A DNA stretch of 64,000 nucleotides from Priestia filamentosa (GTDB lineage Bacteria; Bacillota; Bacilli; Bacillales; Bacillaceae_H), in the NCBI RefSeq assembly GCF_900177535.1, contig NZ_FXAJ01000004.1:62001-126000 (forward strand). The letters run 5' to 3'. The position numbers and the translations under genes were made by a program. Shown here one piece after another: positions 1 to 8,555 of this stretch. The notes under the pieces were generated by a model. It did not search any database. It was not told where the DNA came from and saw only the letters and a program-made list of their open reading frames with translations. Numbering within the stretch: position 1 is the stretch's first letter; the number at the start of each line of letters is the position of its first letter.

Positions 1-65
1 GATACGATAAAAAGCGTTTCTTCATCAATATCCAAATGAGTTTGTTCTTGCTCATGTTCGCTCAT
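1..65 (-). CDS. Hypothetical protein, N-terminal fragment
   Basis: An ATG at 65-63 on the minus strand opens a frame that runs off the window edge. It is preceded by an AAAGGAG-type ribosome binding site at good spacing. The visible N-terminus is short and acidic, beginning MSEHEQEQTH. I do not recognise it and only 21 residues are present, so no function is proposed. It is divergent from the crcB pair. Confidence 0.55.
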   Translation of the reverse strand, partial: MSEHEQEQTHLDIDEETLFIV

Positions 66-211
66 CGTTTTCGCTCCTTTATTAATCTCTTCTTTATTAT
101 AAGAAAAGAATGGCAAAGGAACAAACGAAAAAGAAGAAATGTGGATGGTTTACAAAGAAAATAAAAAAGAGGACAATAAAAAATGAAATAACAGAAAGAA
201 CGTGATACATA

Positions 212-589
212 TTGAAAAATTCTATAGCTGTAGCTGTTGGAGGGGCTTTAGGGGCATATTTGCGATTTGTTACAACTCTTTGGATCCCACACAGCAGCTT
301 TCCATATCACACACTTTTTCAAAATATAGTTGGAAGTTTTGTATTAGGAGCGCTGACAGCTTATTTTAGTTTGCGAACACGAAGAGAGTGGATTAAGGTA
401 GGGCTTGGCACAGGGGTTTGTGGTGGGTTTACAACATTCTCTACCTTGGCTTTTGATGCCGTCTTTTTAAAAAGTACAGAGGCGTTTCTTCTTTACATTA
501 GCATTTCTCTTGGATTTGGTCTTCTTGCTGTCTTTTTAGGTACTAGGTTTGTAAGAACGTTTGTGAAGGAACGAGGTGTAAGGAAGTGA
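212..589 (+). CDS. crcB: Fluoride ion channel CrcB/Fluc, first subunit
   Basis: A 125-residue protein with four predicted membrane segments and the Fluc hallmarks QNIVGSF (about 36-42) and GGFTTFSTLAF (about 70-80), which line the fluoride pore. Fluc channels export cytoplasmic fluoride and work as dimers. When two crcB genes are adjacent, as here, they usually form an antiparallel heterodimer. The start is TTG at 212; the upstream ribosome binding site is weak. The gene overlaps crcB2 by four bases (GTGA), implying translational coupling. I found no fluoride riboswitch motif in the 150 bases upstream. Confidence 0.92.
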   Translation: MKNSIAVAVGGALGAYLRFVTTLWIPHSSFPYHTLFQNIVGSFVLGALTAYFSLRTRREWIKVGLGTGVCGGFTTFSTLAFDAVFLKSTEAFLLYISISLGFGLLAVFLGTRFVRTFVKERGVRK

Positions 590-948
590 GTGCCCTTTTT
601 GTTATAGTTGGAGGAAGCATTGGTGCACTTTGTCGCTACTGGCTTGGTCTTATTTTTCTAGCCTGGACTAAAAAATCAAAGATGCCATTATCAATGCTTA
701 TCGTGAATGCGCTTGGAGGACTAGGACTTGGCGTATTTTATCATTTTGCTTTTCCTTCATCTTCAACAAGCTCTCTCTATCTTTTGGTAGGAACAGGGTT
801 TTTTGGAGCATTTACGACTTTTTCAACATTTAGTGTTGAGGCAATGGAGCTTCTTCAAAAGAAAGCATACTGTTTGTTTTTTGGTTATATTTTGCTTTCT
901 TTTGCAGGAACAATTGGACTTTTTTATTTAGGATATTACGGCATGTAA
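586..948 (+). CDS. crcB: Fluoride ion channel CrcB/Fluc, second subunit
   Basis: A 120-residue paralogue of the preceding gene, with a VNALGG motif in the second membrane segment and GAFTTFSTFSVE around residue 75. These are the conserved pore elements of Fluc channels. It begins at GTG 586 inside the stop codon of the first crcB, with AAGGAAG ahead of it. The pair is expected to assemble a heteromeric membrane fluoride channel. A bidirectional terminator follows directly. Confidence 0.92.
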   Translation: MSALFVIVGGSIGALCRYWLGLIFLAWTKKSKMPLSMLIVNALGGLGLGVFYHFAFPSSSTSSLYLLVGTGFFGAFTTFSTFSVEAMELLQKKAYCLFFGYILLSFAGTIGLFYLGYYGM

Positions 949-976
949 AAAGAGCGGGGAAATTCCGCTCTTTTTT
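947..976. terminator. Bidirectional terminator between crcB2 and the GNAT gene
   Basis: An 11-bp stem (AAAAAGAGCGG / CCGCTCTTTTT) with a T-run on one side and an A-run on the other, placed between two convergent genes. Confidence 0.85.
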
Positions 977-1472
977 AGTGTGAAAGAAATTTATCATATC
1001 CATAAAATTCATCTTCTTTTCCTTCAAAGTACATTTCTCCAATCTTTTGAAAGCCTTTGCGTTCAAAGAGCTTTTGCGCTGGCTTATTTAAAGAAGATGT
1101 ATCTGTTTTTAAATAGGAAATGCCTTGCTCTCTTGCAAGATGTTCGAAGAAGTCCATAAAAGTAGAAGCAACGCCTTTTCCTCTTACTTCCGGATTTACA
1201 AGAAGACGGTGCAAGACAAGTGCCTTTTCATCTGAGCGCCATTTTATTTGTTTGTACGGTTTTCCCTCAACCATATCAATCGTCGCTGAGCCAGCAATTT
1301 TCCCTTGTTCTTCTTGAACGTACAGAGTGCCGCTACGAATATCTTCTCTAAAAGATTCTTCCGTCGGGTAGGTTTCATCCCACTGGTTGTTTCCTTGAGC
1401 ATTCATCATTTTAATGGATTGCTTTGCTAATGATGCAATTTCAGGGATATCTGTTAGCTGTCCTTTCCGCAC
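975..1472 (-). CDS. GNAT-family N-acetyltransferase
   Basis: A 165-residue single-domain GCN5-related acetyltransferase. The acetyl-CoA-binding motif A is visible as VNPEVRGKGVAS (RGKG, about residues 92-103). It is followed by the C-terminal pattern NKPAQKLFERKGF typical of the family. The start is GTG 1472, preceded by GGAGGTGATGATAA. The substrate cannot be read from sequence. It is transcribed convergently to crcB and shares its terminator. Confidence 0.88.
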   Translation of the reverse strand: MRKGQLTDIPEIASLAKQSIKMMNAQGNNQWDETYPTEESFREDIRSGTLYVQEEQGKIAGSATIDMVEGKPYKQIKWRSDEKALVLHRLLVNPEVRGKGVASTFMDFFEHLAREQGISYLKTDTSSLNKPAQKLFERKGFQKIGEMYFEGKEDEFYGYDKFLSH

Positions 1473-1543
1473 TTATCATCACCTCCGATATTAGGATAAC
1501 CAAATAAGGGAGGAAACAAAAAAGATTTGCTCAATGATCTAAT

Positions 1544-1580
1544 TTACAATTATATACAAAAGTGATATCATAATGATATA
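1544..1580 (+). promoter_or_regulatory. Candidate promoter with an embedded palindrome upstream of the SPFH operon
   Basis: ATATCAT-A-ATGATAT (1565-1579) is a perfect 7-1-7 palindrome just upstream of the SPFH gene. A possible -35 TTACAA (1544-1549) and -10 TATCAT (1566-1571, 16-bp spacer) would put the -10 inside the palindrome. A protein bound there would therefore block RNA polymerase. The ribbon-helix-helix protein encoded two genes downstream is the obvious candidate binder, which is inference. Confidence 0.4.
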
Positions 1581-1610
1581 AATTGAATATTAATAAAAAG
1601 GAGTGTTGAA

Positions 1611-2453
1611 ATGAAGGAAAAGAAAGCATTTTATATGAATGGATATCTAGGGGTAGTTGTCATTCTTCTTCTTTTAGCTTTTGCTGTTGTTTCATTTGCT
1701 GAAGAAAATGTAATTCTTGCTGTTCTTCTTGTTATTGTAGGGGCGGTACTAGCTACAGGCATTACGATTGTGCAGCCAAATCAGTCAAAAGTGATTATCT
1801 TTTTTGAAGATTATTTGGGTTCGATTCGTGATAGTGGATTATTCATGACGATTCCTTTTAGTACGAGAAGAACCATTTCTCTGCGCGTACGAAACTTTAA
1901 TAGCAAGCGTTTAAAAGTAAATGATGTAGAAGGAAATCCAATTGAAATTGCTGCTGTTATCGTATTTAAAGTTGTTGATGCAGCTAAAGCAGTATTTGAT
2001 GTTGATCAATATGAAGAATTTGTTGAAATTCAAAGTGAAACCGCAATACGTCATGTTGCCACAAAATATCCGTATGATACATTTACAACAGAAGAAATTA
2101 CGCTTCGTGGGAATGCTGATGAAGTGTCAAAAGAAATGGCGCGAGAGCTTCAGGAGCGTTTAGCTGTTGCGGGTGTTGAAGTAATTGAAACAAGATTAAC
2201 TCACCTTGCTTATTCAACGGAAATTGCTAGTGCAATGTTACAGCGTCAGCAAGCTTCAGCTATTTTATCAGCTCGTAAGAAAATTGTTGAAGGTGCTGTT
2301 TCAATGGCTCAAATGGCTGTTGAACAGCTTGATCGAGATCACGTTTTAGAGCTTGACGAAGAGCGGAAAGTTAATATGGTCAATAATTTAATGGTAGCGA
2401 TTATCTCAGATAGAGGAACGCAGCCAGTCATTAATACAGGTAGTCTTTACTAG
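1611..2453 (+). CDS. SPFH/Band 7 domain membrane protein
   Basis: A 280-residue protein. Two hydrophobic segments near the N-terminus (about 8-26 and 30-52) are followed by an SPFH/Band 7 domain (about 55-230, including [11 protein letters not shown] and the DVEGNPIEI strand). A helical region follows. SPFH proteins scaffold membrane microdomains. This one resembles the stand-alone Bacillus type rather than FloT. The start is ATG 1611 with AAAGGAG. A short ribbon-helix-helix gene begins four bases after the stop, so the two are probably one transcript. The specific role is unknown. Confidence 0.8.
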   Translation: MKEKKAFYMNGYLGVVVILLLLAFAVVSFAEENVILAVLLVIVGAVLATGITIVQPNQSKVIIFFEDYLGSIRDSGLFMTIPFSTRRTISLRVRNFNSKRLKVNDVEGNPIEIAAVIVFKVVDAAKAVFDVDQYEEFVEIQSETAIRHVATKYPYDTFTTEEITLRGNADEVSKEMARELQERLAVAGVEVIETRLTHLAYSTEIASAMLQRQQASAILSARKKIVEGAVSMAQMAVEQLDRDHVLELDEERKVNMVNNLMVAIISDRGTQPVINTGSLY

Positions 2454-2457
2454 TTTT

Positions 2458-2628
2458 ATGGCTAAGAAAAAAAACTTTCCGCTGCGAATTGACCCAGAAC
2501 TTCATAAAATCCTTGAGCGCTGGGCGCAGGATGAGTTTCGAAGCGTGAATGGCCACATTGAATTTTTGTTACGTGAAGCAGTAAAACGCGCTGGAAGATT
2601 AAAAAATAATGAACACAAAAAAGAATAG
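2458..2628 (+). CDS. Arc/MetJ-type ribbon-helix-helix DNA-binding protein
   Basis: A 56-residue protein starting at ATG 2458, four bases after the SPFH stop. The pattern [18 protein letters not shown] followed by [18 protein letters not shown] is a typical Arc-type ribbon (FPLRI), helix and helix. Such proteins bind DNA as dimers on short palindromes. It sits behind the SPFH gene, and a 15-bp palindrome lies over the operon's likely promoter, so I infer autoregulation. No toxin gene is adjacent, so it is not an obvious toxin-antitoxin antitoxin. Confidence 0.78.
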   Translation: MAKKKNFPLRIDPELHKILERWAQDEFRSVNGHIEFLLREAVKRAGRLKNNEHKKE

Positions 2629-2630
2629 GC

Positions 2631-2658
2631 TTGTCATTTCTTAGTAGTTTGTTATAAT
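2631..2658 (+). promoter_or_regulatory. Sigma-A promoter of the thiamine operon
   Basis: TTGTCA (2631-2636), a 16-bp spacer and TATAAT (2653-2658) stand directly upstream of the TPP riboswitch. Confidence 0.7.
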
Positions 2659-2683
2659 GAAGGAAAATTATATAAAACATCAT

Positions 2684-2846
2684 CACTAGGGGTGCTATTG
2701 TGAATAGCTGAGACGGAAATACATTTCTGAACTCTTTGAACCGGATCTGGTTTGTACCAGCGTAGGGAAGTGTGGCAAACGTTTTTTAATAATCTAAAAA
2801 TGTTTATTCAAACCATCCTTACGCTTGTATGGGTGGTTTTTAGTTT
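2684..2846 (+). promoter_or_regulatory. TPP (THI-box) riboswitch with downstream terminator
   Basis: The conserved TPP aptamer pieces are present in order: GGGGTGC (about 2689-2695), GCTGAGA (2707-2713), CTTTGAACC...GATCTGG (about 2734-2750), and ACCAGCGTAGGGAA (2756-2769). A terminator hairpin AACCATCC / GGGTGGTT with a T-rich tail (2811-2846) follows just before tenI. By family knowledge, TPP binding favours the terminator and shuts off the operon. Confidence 0.95.
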
Positions 2847-2863
2847 TCTAAAGAGGTGAAATT

Positions 2864-3484
2864 GTGGCATTTTTATATGCAGTAACATCTGGAGAACAAC
2901 CTTTCGAGAAGATAATTCGAAATATTAAATCTATTGATTCATACGTAGAACTTATTCAAATTAGAGAAAAGAAAAAGACAGCTCAGGAGCTTAATGATCT
3001 TATTGATTCCATACTAAAGCAGGGAATATCTCCAGCTAAATTAATTGTGAATGATCGCGTTGATATAGCTTTAGTAAGAGGATTAAGGGGAGTTCATCTT
3101 GCTTACCATAGCTTAAGTGTTAAAGATGTGAAGAAAGCTTTTCCACACCTTTATGTTGGGAAGTCTGTCCATTCGCTAGAAGAAGCAAAGCAAAGTGAAC
3201 AGGATGGAGCTGATTACGTTGTTTTCGGTCATTTATATGAAACCTCTTCAAAAAAAGGAAAAAAGCCTCACGGTGTACAGGAACTAGCTCAGATTGTTGA
3301 AGAACTATCTATCCCTGTTATTGGAATTGGAGGCATTAATATAAGCAACATAGGAGAAGTGAAAGAAACGAATGCTGCAGGCATTGCCCTTATGTCCGGT
3401 TTGTTTCAAACAGAAGCTCCAGGTGAAACAGCTAGAGCTTGCTGGAATTTATTAAATGGGAGCGAACACTGTGAAAGAGTATGA
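2864..3484 (+). CDS. tenI: Thiazole tautomerase TenI
   Basis: A 206-residue TIM-barrel protein of the ThiE/TenI family. It aromatises the thiazole carboxylate phosphate made by ThiG. Visible features are the DRVDIA/GVHLAYHS strand region and the phosphate-binding IGIGGINISN segment near residue 150. The context, directly ahead of thiO-thiS-thiG-thiF and behind a TPP riboswitch, favours TenI over the thiamine phosphate synthase ThiE. The start is GTG 2864 with AGAGGTGAA. Its 3' end overlaps the thiO start. Confidence 0.87.
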   Translation: MAFLYAVTSGEQPFEKIIRNIKSIDSYVELIQIREKKKTAQELNDLIDSILKQGISPAKLIVNDRVDIALVRGLRGVHLAYHSLSVKDVKKAFPHLYVGKSVHSLEEAKQSEQDGADYVVFGHLYETSSKKGKKPHGVQELAQIVEELSIPVIGIGGINISNIGEVKETNAAGIALMSGLFQTEAPGETARACWNLLNGSEHCERV

Positions 3485-4598
3485 TGTAATAGTCATTGGA
3501 GGCGGTGTGATAGGCTGTTCTATTGCATATGAGCTTGCCAAACAACACAAAAAAGTCGCTGTTGTGGAGCAGGGAGAAATAAGCAGTGGTGCCTCACGAG
3601 CTGCTGCGGGTATTTTAGGAGCACAAGCTGAAGTTGATGAAGAAGGTCCTCTCTTGCAATTTGCGCTAAGTAGCCGAAAACTTTTTAAAACTCGTGTAAA
3701 CGAACTGAGAGAACTAACGGGAATTGATGCAGAGCTTATCGAAAAAGGAGTATTAAAAGTAGCAACGACAGAGGACGGATTCGAAGAATTGAAGAGGAAA
3801 TTTAACACCTATAAAAAATGGGATCCGTCTGTTGAATGGTTAACAACAAGTGAACTGAAAAAAAGAGAAACAATGCTTTCTTCAACAATTAAAGGTGGGA
3901 TTTTCTTACCGAATGACGGGCAGCTTAATGCTTTTAAATATACAAAAGCTCTTGCATATGGCACAGCTGTTTATGGAGGAAATCTCTATGAACACTGTCA
4001 CGTTTCTCAGATTATTGAAGAAAATGGGTCTGTTAAAGGAGTTATTACGTCACAAGGTACTTTTGCAGCTTCATCTGTTGTTGTCACAACAGGAGCATGG
4101 ACAAGCAAGCTACTCCCATATGTAACAGAGAAAAATGTTTATCCTGTTAAAGGAGAGTGTATGCTTTTTAAATCAAACAAACCGCTACTTCAGCGCACCA
4201 TTTATACACCAGAAGCTTTCTACATTGTCCCAAAAGCAGGAGGAAAACTTCTAGTCGGCGCAACAAGAACACCGCATACATTCGATAGAGCTGTTACGTT
4301 CGGGGGGATGAGCAAGCTTTTTGAAAAAGCGAAAGAGCTAATTCCTGAACTTTCTCACTCTGTTTTCTTAAAATCGTGGACAGGTCTGCGGCCTCAAACA
4401 GATGATGGATGGCCTTACTTAGGGGAGAGTCCTTATATGAAAGGTTGTTTTTTAGCATATGGGCATTACCGAAACGGGATTTTACTCAGTGCCAAAACAG
4501 GAGAATTAATGAGAGATCTTATTAACGGTACTCAGCCAAAAGAGCGCTTTTTTAACGCTTTCTCACCAGAAAGAGCTTACTCTTTGAAAGGAGGATAA
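3471..4598 (+). CDS. thiO: Glycine oxidase ThiO
   Basis: FAD-dependent glycine oxidase (about 375 residues) that makes dehydroglycine for thiazole synthesis. The N-terminal dinucleotide fold VIGGGVIGCS is clear, followed by SSGASRAAAG. The C-terminal WTGLRPQTDDGWPYLG and GHYRNGILL are DAO-family motifs. I chose GTG 3471 because GGGAG lies eight bases upstream; an in-frame ATG at 3456 has no ribosome binding site. Either start overlaps the tenI end, so the genes are coupled. Confidence 0.9.
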   Translation: MKEYDVIVIGGGVIGCSIAYELAKQHKKVAVVEQGEISSGASRAAAGILGAQAEVDEEGPLLQFALSSRKLFKTRVNELRELTGIDAELIEKGVLKVATTEDGFEELKRKFNTYKKWDPSVEWLTTSELKKRETMLSSTIKGGIFLPNDGQLNAFKYTKALAYGTAVYGGNLYEHCHVSQIIEENGSVKGVITSQGTFAASSVVVTTGAWTSKLLPYVTEKNVYPVKGECMLFKSNKPLLQRTIYTPEAFYIVPKAGGKLLVGATRTPHTFDRAVTFGGMSKLFEKAKELIPELSHSVFLKSWTGLRPQTDDGWPYLGESPYMKGCFLAYGHYRNGILLSAKTGELMRDLINGTQPKERFFNAFSPERAYSLKGG

Positions 4599-4601
4599 CA
4601 G

Positions 4602-4805
4602 ATGAACTGCAAGATAAACGGTGAAAATATTAAGGTAGAGCCACATATTAGTAATGTTTATGAACTTTTAGCAGCATATGGAATGGAAAACAAAATATTA
4701 GTTGTAGAGAAAAATGGGACAATCTTAGAAAAAGAAGAGCACATAAACGAAAATATTCAAGATGGAGACACATTTGAAATTGTGTCATTTGTTGGAGGAG
4801 GATAA
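4602..4805 (+). CDS. thiS: Sulfur carrier protein ThiS
   Basis: A 67-residue ubiquitin-like protein ending in the required Gly-Gly tail (FVGGG). ThiF adenylates the C-terminus, it is converted to a thiocarboxylate, and it delivers sulfur to ThiG. The start is ATG 4602 with AAAGGAGGATAACAG, three bases after the thiO stop. Only two bases separate it from thiG. Confidence 0.93.
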   Translation: MNCKINGENIKVEPHISNVYELLAAYGMENKILVVEKNGTILEKEEHINENIQDGDTFEIVSFVGGG

Positions 4806-4807
4806 TA

Positions 4808-5575
4808 ATGTTAAAAATCGGTTCTTATTCATTTCAATCACGTTTACTATTAGGTACAGGAAAGTTTCCAAACTATGAGATTCAGAAAAAAGCAGTTGAG
4901 GCTTCAGAAACAGAGATTTTGACATTTGCAGTTAGAAGAATGAATATCTTTGATCAGTCACAACCAGATTTGCTAGAAGAGCTTAACGTTAAGAATTATA
5001 CACTATTACCGAACACAGCGGGAGCGAAAACAGCTGAGGAAGCTGTTCGAATTGCTAAACTAGCCAAAGCTTCTGGGCTTTGTGATATGGTAAAGGTAGA
5101 AGTAATCGGTTGTGACAAAACGCTTCTTCCAGATCCTGTAGAAACATTAAAAGCAAGCGAAGAGCTTTTAAAAGAAGGATTTACTGTGCTACCATACACT
5201 TCAGATGATGTTGTATTAGCAAGAAAGTTAGAGGAATTAGGAGTACATGCTATTATGCCAGCAGCAGCTCCAATTGGTTCAGGACAAGGAATCCTTAATG
5301 AGCTGAACTTAAGTTTTATTATTGAACAAGCAAATGTACCTGTTATTGTAGATGCAGGGATTGGTACAGCTTCTCATGCAGCACGCGCAATGGAACTAGG
5401 TGCAGATGGAGTTCTTTTAAATACGGCTGTATCAGGAGCTAATGATCCAGTTTTGATGGCAGAAGCAATGAGAGATAGTATTATAGCTGGGCACAAAGCA
5501 TTCAGAGCAGGTCGTATTCCAGCGAAGCGATATGCTACAGCGAGTAGCCCAAAGGAAGGGATGACAGTTAGTTAA
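4808..5575 (+). CDS. thiG: Thiazole synthase ThiG
   Basis: A 255-residue TIM-barrel enzyme. It condenses 1-deoxyxylulose 5-phosphate, dehydroglycine and ThiS-thiocarboxylate into the thiazole phosphate. The Schiff-base lysine is visible in DMVKVEVIG (Lys96). The phosphate-binding [11 protein letters not shown] region also matches the family. It lies in the middle of the operon and shares one base with the start of thiF (TAATG). Confidence 0.95.
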   Translation: MLKIGSYSFQSRLLLGTGKFPNYEIQKKAVEASETEILTFAVRRMNIFDQSQPDLLEELNVKNYTLLPNTAGAKTAEEAVRIAKLAKASGLCDMVKVEVIGCDKTLLPDPVETLKASEELLKEGFTVLPYTSDDVVLARKLEELGVHAIMPAAAPIGSGQGILNELNLSFIIEQANVPVIVDAGIGTASHAARAMELGADGVLLNTAVSGANDPVLMAEAMRDSIIAGHKAFRAGRIPAKRYATASSPKEGMTVS

Positions 5576-6594
5576 TGACTCGTTACTCAAGACAAGAGCT
5601 TTTTGCTCCAATTGGAAAGAAAGGACAAGGGAATATTGCGAAAAAACATGTGCTTATGATTGGAGCAGGAGCACTTGGTACTGGCAATGCAGAAGCACTA
5701 GTACGAGCAGGTATTCGTAAACTCACCATTGTTGACCGAGATTACGTAGAATGGAGTAATCTTCAGCGTCAACAGCTTTATACAGAGCAGGATGCGAAAG
5801 AGCAAACGCCAAAAGCTATTGCTGCTAAAAAGCGATTAGAACAAATTAATAGTGAAGTAGAAATAGAAGCACATACGATTGATGTTACTTCCCTTGAATT
5901 AGAAAGTCTCTTAAAACAAGATTCTGTTGATTTAATTATGGATGCTACAGATAACTTTGATATTCGCTTTATTATTAATGATATGGCACAACGTGAAAAT
6001 ATTCCGTGGATTTATGGAGCATGTGTTGGAAGTTATGGTCTTTCATATACTATTTTACCTGGAAAGACTCCTTGTCTACATTGTTTAATGAAGACTGTCC
6101 CGCTTGGCGGTGCAACATGTGATACAGTTGGAATTATAGCTCCTGCTGTTATGATGGTTACGGCTTATCAAGTGGCAGAGGCAATGAAGATTCTTGTAGA
6201 AGATTTTGAAGTCGTTAATCGTAAACTTGTTTCATTTGATTTATGGAAAAATCAGCAAACAGCTATTTCCGTTGACAAGCTAAAAAGGGATGACTGCCCG
6301 TCTTGTGGTATATCTCCACTCTATCCACATCTGAAGTATGAAAATCAGCTTAAAACAGCTGTACTTTGTGGGAGAGACACAGTTCAGATTCGTGTACCGA
6401 AAAGAGAAGAAATAGACTTAATGAGAATTGAGAAAGAATTGAGTTCAACACATACCGTAAAGCGAAATCCATTTTTACTTTCTTTTGAAGAGGGAGACAT
6501 TCGCATTGTCCTTTTTAAAGATGGACGCGTATTTTTACACGGTTTAAAGGATATTAAAGAAGCAAAGAAAGTTTATCACCGTTATTTTGGATAG
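5575..6594 (+). CDS. thiF: ThiS adenylyltransferase ThiF
   Basis: A 339-residue MoeB/ThiF-type E1-like enzyme. It has the ATP-binding GAGALGTGNAEAL motif (about 31-43), the RQQLY and DATDNFDIR segments, and two Cys pairs, CLHC and CPSCG, that bind structural zinc. It activates the ThiS C-terminus. The C-terminal tail past the zinc site (about 60 residues) is seen in Bacillus ThiF. It is the last gene of the operon; neither tenA nor thiD follows, unlike the B. subtilis tenA-thi operon. Confidence 0.92.
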   Translation: MTRYSRQELFAPIGKKGQGNIAKKHVLMIGAGALGTGNAEALVRAGIRKLTIVDRDYVEWSNLQRQQLYTEQDAKEQTPKAIAAKKRLEQINSEVEIEAHTIDVTSLELESLLKQDSVDLIMDATDNFDIRFIINDMAQRENIPWIYGACVGSYGLSYTILPGKTPCLHCLMKTVPLGGATCDTVGIIAPAVMMVTAYQVAEAMKILVEDFEVVNRKLVSFDLWKNQQTAISVDKLKRDDCPSCGISPLYPHLKYENQLKTAVLCGRDTVQIRVPKREEIDLMRIEKELSSTHTVKRNPFLLSFEEGDIRIVLFKDGRVFLHGLKDIKEAKKVYHRYFG

Positions 6595-6599
6595 ATTAA

Positions 6600-6628
6600 T
6601 TGACTAAAAATTGAAAAAAATCTAGAAT
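6600..6628 (+). promoter_or_regulatory. Sigma-A promoter for bmrCD
   Basis: TTGACT (6600-6605), a 17-bp spacer and TAGAAT (6623-6628) begin directly after the thiF stop. The promoter implies a leader of about 170 bases before bmrC. Confidence 0.65.
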
Positions 6629-6634
6629 AAAGCT

Positions 6635-6803
6635 ATCTTATATTTAGAAAACGATTTTAGTATAGAAGAGATAAAAGCCATCATCTTCTCATACAATAAT
6701 AAAGTCGTTTTCTTTTGAAAGATAGGTAAGGACATCGCTATAAAAGACGATGTCTTTTTTTATGGCAGATATTATCCATAAAATAACAGGGAGGAGAGAA
6801 GGC
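6635..6803 (+). promoter_or_regulatory. bmrC leader with terminator and possible antiterminator
   Basis: A terminator GACATCG / CGATGTC plus T-run (6731-6761) lies between the promoter and bmrC. Upstream, CATCATCTT (6679-6687) can pair with AAGACGATG (6744-6752) except for one mismatch, which would destroy the terminator. An outer AAAACGA / TCGTTTT and inner AGAAGA / TCTTCT hairpin also occur. B. subtilis bmrCD is controlled by ribosome-mediated attenuation through the leader peptide BmrB. I see no comparable leader ORF here, so the mechanism is inference. The hairpin may simply end thiF transcripts. Confidence 0.5.
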
Positions 6804-8555
6804 ATGTTTTCAGTTTTAGGTAAACTATCATGGTTTTTTAAAAAGTATTGGAAAAGGTATACAAGCGTCCTGCTCTTGCTACTTTTAGCAAGTATTTTAG
6901 ATGTCCTGCCGCCTAAAATACTTGGAGTCGTAATTGATAGCATTGGCGCAGGCACGTTAACCTCTCCCTTTTTAGAAAATAGGATTTTCTTTCTAACAGC
7001 GATTGCCATTATCGTTTATATCATTACCTACATTTGGATGCGTCAGCTTTTTGGAGGTGCTAATATTCTTGAGCGCGTTTCACGAACTAAGCTGATGAAC
7101 CATTTTTTAAAGATGTCTCCTCCTTTTTATGAGCGTAACCGAACAGGAGATTTAATGGCGAGAGCAACAAACGATGTGAAAGCAGTTGCTGCAACAGCTG
7201 GATATGGAATTTTAACACTTATTGATTCAACCGTTTTTATGCTTACAGTTCTTGTCATGATGAGTGTAACAATTAGTTGGAAGCTTACAATTGCTGCTGT
7301 TCTTCCTTTACCGATTATGGCTTTTTGTATTAGTAAACTCGGTACAAAAATTCATCATCGCTTTATTAGAGCACAAGATGCTTTTGGAAAAATGAATGAC
7401 AAAGTTCTTGAAGCTGTAGAAGGAGTACGGGTCGTTCGAGCTTATGTTCAAGAAGAACATGAAATAAAGAAATTTCATGAAATGACAGAGGAAGTTTACA
7501 ACCGAAATCGCGAAGTAGCTCAAATTGATGCCCTTTTGGCCCCACTTGTGAAAATTTTAGTTGGTGTAAGCTATTTAATTGGGCTTGGATATGGAACATA
7601 TCTTGTCTTTCATAGAGAATTAACACTAGGGGAGCTTGTTTCGTTCAATGTTTATCTTGGAATGATGATTTGGCCCATGTTTGCCATTGGAGAACTCATT
7701 AACATAATGGAGCGCGGAAATGCGTCCGTTGATCGTGTAAATCAAATTCTTCAGCAGAAAGAAGATATAAAAAATAATGCTATTCTTCAGCATGTAGAAG
7801 TGCCAGCTCCAATTGAATATAAGCATTTATCTTTTTCTTACCCTACATCACCAAAACCTGTTTTAAACAATATCTCATTTACGGTCTATAAAGGAGAAAC
7901 GATTGGGATTGTTGGTCGAACCGGAAGTGGGAAAACAGCGCTTATTCAACAGCTTCTGCGTCAATATCCGCTTGGCTCAGGAGATCTTTTAATAGGAAAT
8001 GTACCAATTCAGCATATTGCTTTAGAACGTTTGCAAAGTTGGATTGGATATGTCCCACAGGAGCATGTCCTGTTTTCAAAAACAGTAAAAGAGAACCTCT
8101 TGCTTAGTAAAGAGACGGCAAGCGATGAGGAGGTAGAAGAAGCAATAAAATTGGCTGCTTTTGATAAAGATATCCCGTTTTTAAGCAAAGGACTTAATAC
8201 GCTTGTTGGCGAAAAAGGCGTGGCGCTTTCAGGAGGGCAAAAACAGCGTTTATCAATTGCAAGAGCTCTTTTACGTAATCCTCAAATTCTCATTTTAGAT
8301 GATTCTTTATCTGCTGTTGATGCAAAGACAGAAGAACAAATTATTCGCAATCTAACGAAGAAACGAAAAGGAAAAACAACATTTATCATTACGCATCGTT
8401 TATCAGCAGTTGAGCATGCTGATCATATTTTAGTGCTTGAAGATGGGCGTATTAACCAGGAAGGAACACATAAGGAACTGAAACAACGAGAAGGATGGTA
8501 CAGAGAGCAGCACATAAGGCAGTATTTAAAAGAAGAAAGTGAGGTGAAAGGATGA
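6804..8555 (+). CDS. bmrC: Heterodimeric ABC multidrug exporter subunit BmrC (YheI)
   Basis: A 583-residue half-transporter: six membrane segments (about 20-310), then a nucleotide-binding domain with Walker A GRTGSGKT (about 372), signature LSGGQKQR and Walker B LILDDSLSAVD. The residue after the Walker B Asp is Asp500, not Glu. That marks the degenerate, non-hydrolysing site typical of BmrC. ATG 6804 follows GGGAGGAG; an in-frame ATG at 6750 lies inside the leader terminator and is unlikely to be used. It overlaps bmrD by four bases. Confidence 0.92.
   Translation: MFSVLGKLSWFFKKYWKRYTSVLLLLLLASILDVLPPKILGVVIDSIGAGTLTSPFLENRIFFLTAIAIIVYIITYIWMRQLFGGANILERVSRTKLMNHFLKMSPPFYERNRTGDLMARATNDVKAVAATAGYGILTLIDSTVFMLTVLVMMSVTISWKLTIAAVLPLPIMAFCISKLGTKIHHRFIRAQDAFGKMNDKVLEAVEGVRVVRAYVQEEHEIKKFHEMTEEVYNRNREVAQIDALLAPLVKILVGVSYLIGLGYGTYLVFHRELTLGELVSFNVYLGMMIWPMFAIGELINIMERGNASVDRVNQILQQKEDIKNNAILQHVEVPAPIEYKHLSFSYPTSPKPVLNNISFTVYKGETIGIVGRTGSGKTALIQQLLRQYPLGSGDLLIGNVPIQHIALERLQSWIGYVPQEHVLFSKTVKENLLLSKETASDEEVEEAIKLAAFDKDIPFLSKGLNTLVGEKGVALSGGQKQRLSIARALLRNPQILILDDSLSAVDAKTEEQIIRNLTKKRKGKTTFIITHRLSAVEHADHILVLEDGRINQEGTHKELKQREGWYREQHIRQYLKEESEVKG

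Noticed and set aside
66-211. Possible fluoride riboswitch ahead of crcB
   Set aside because: None of the conserved fluoride aptamer segments could be found in the interval.
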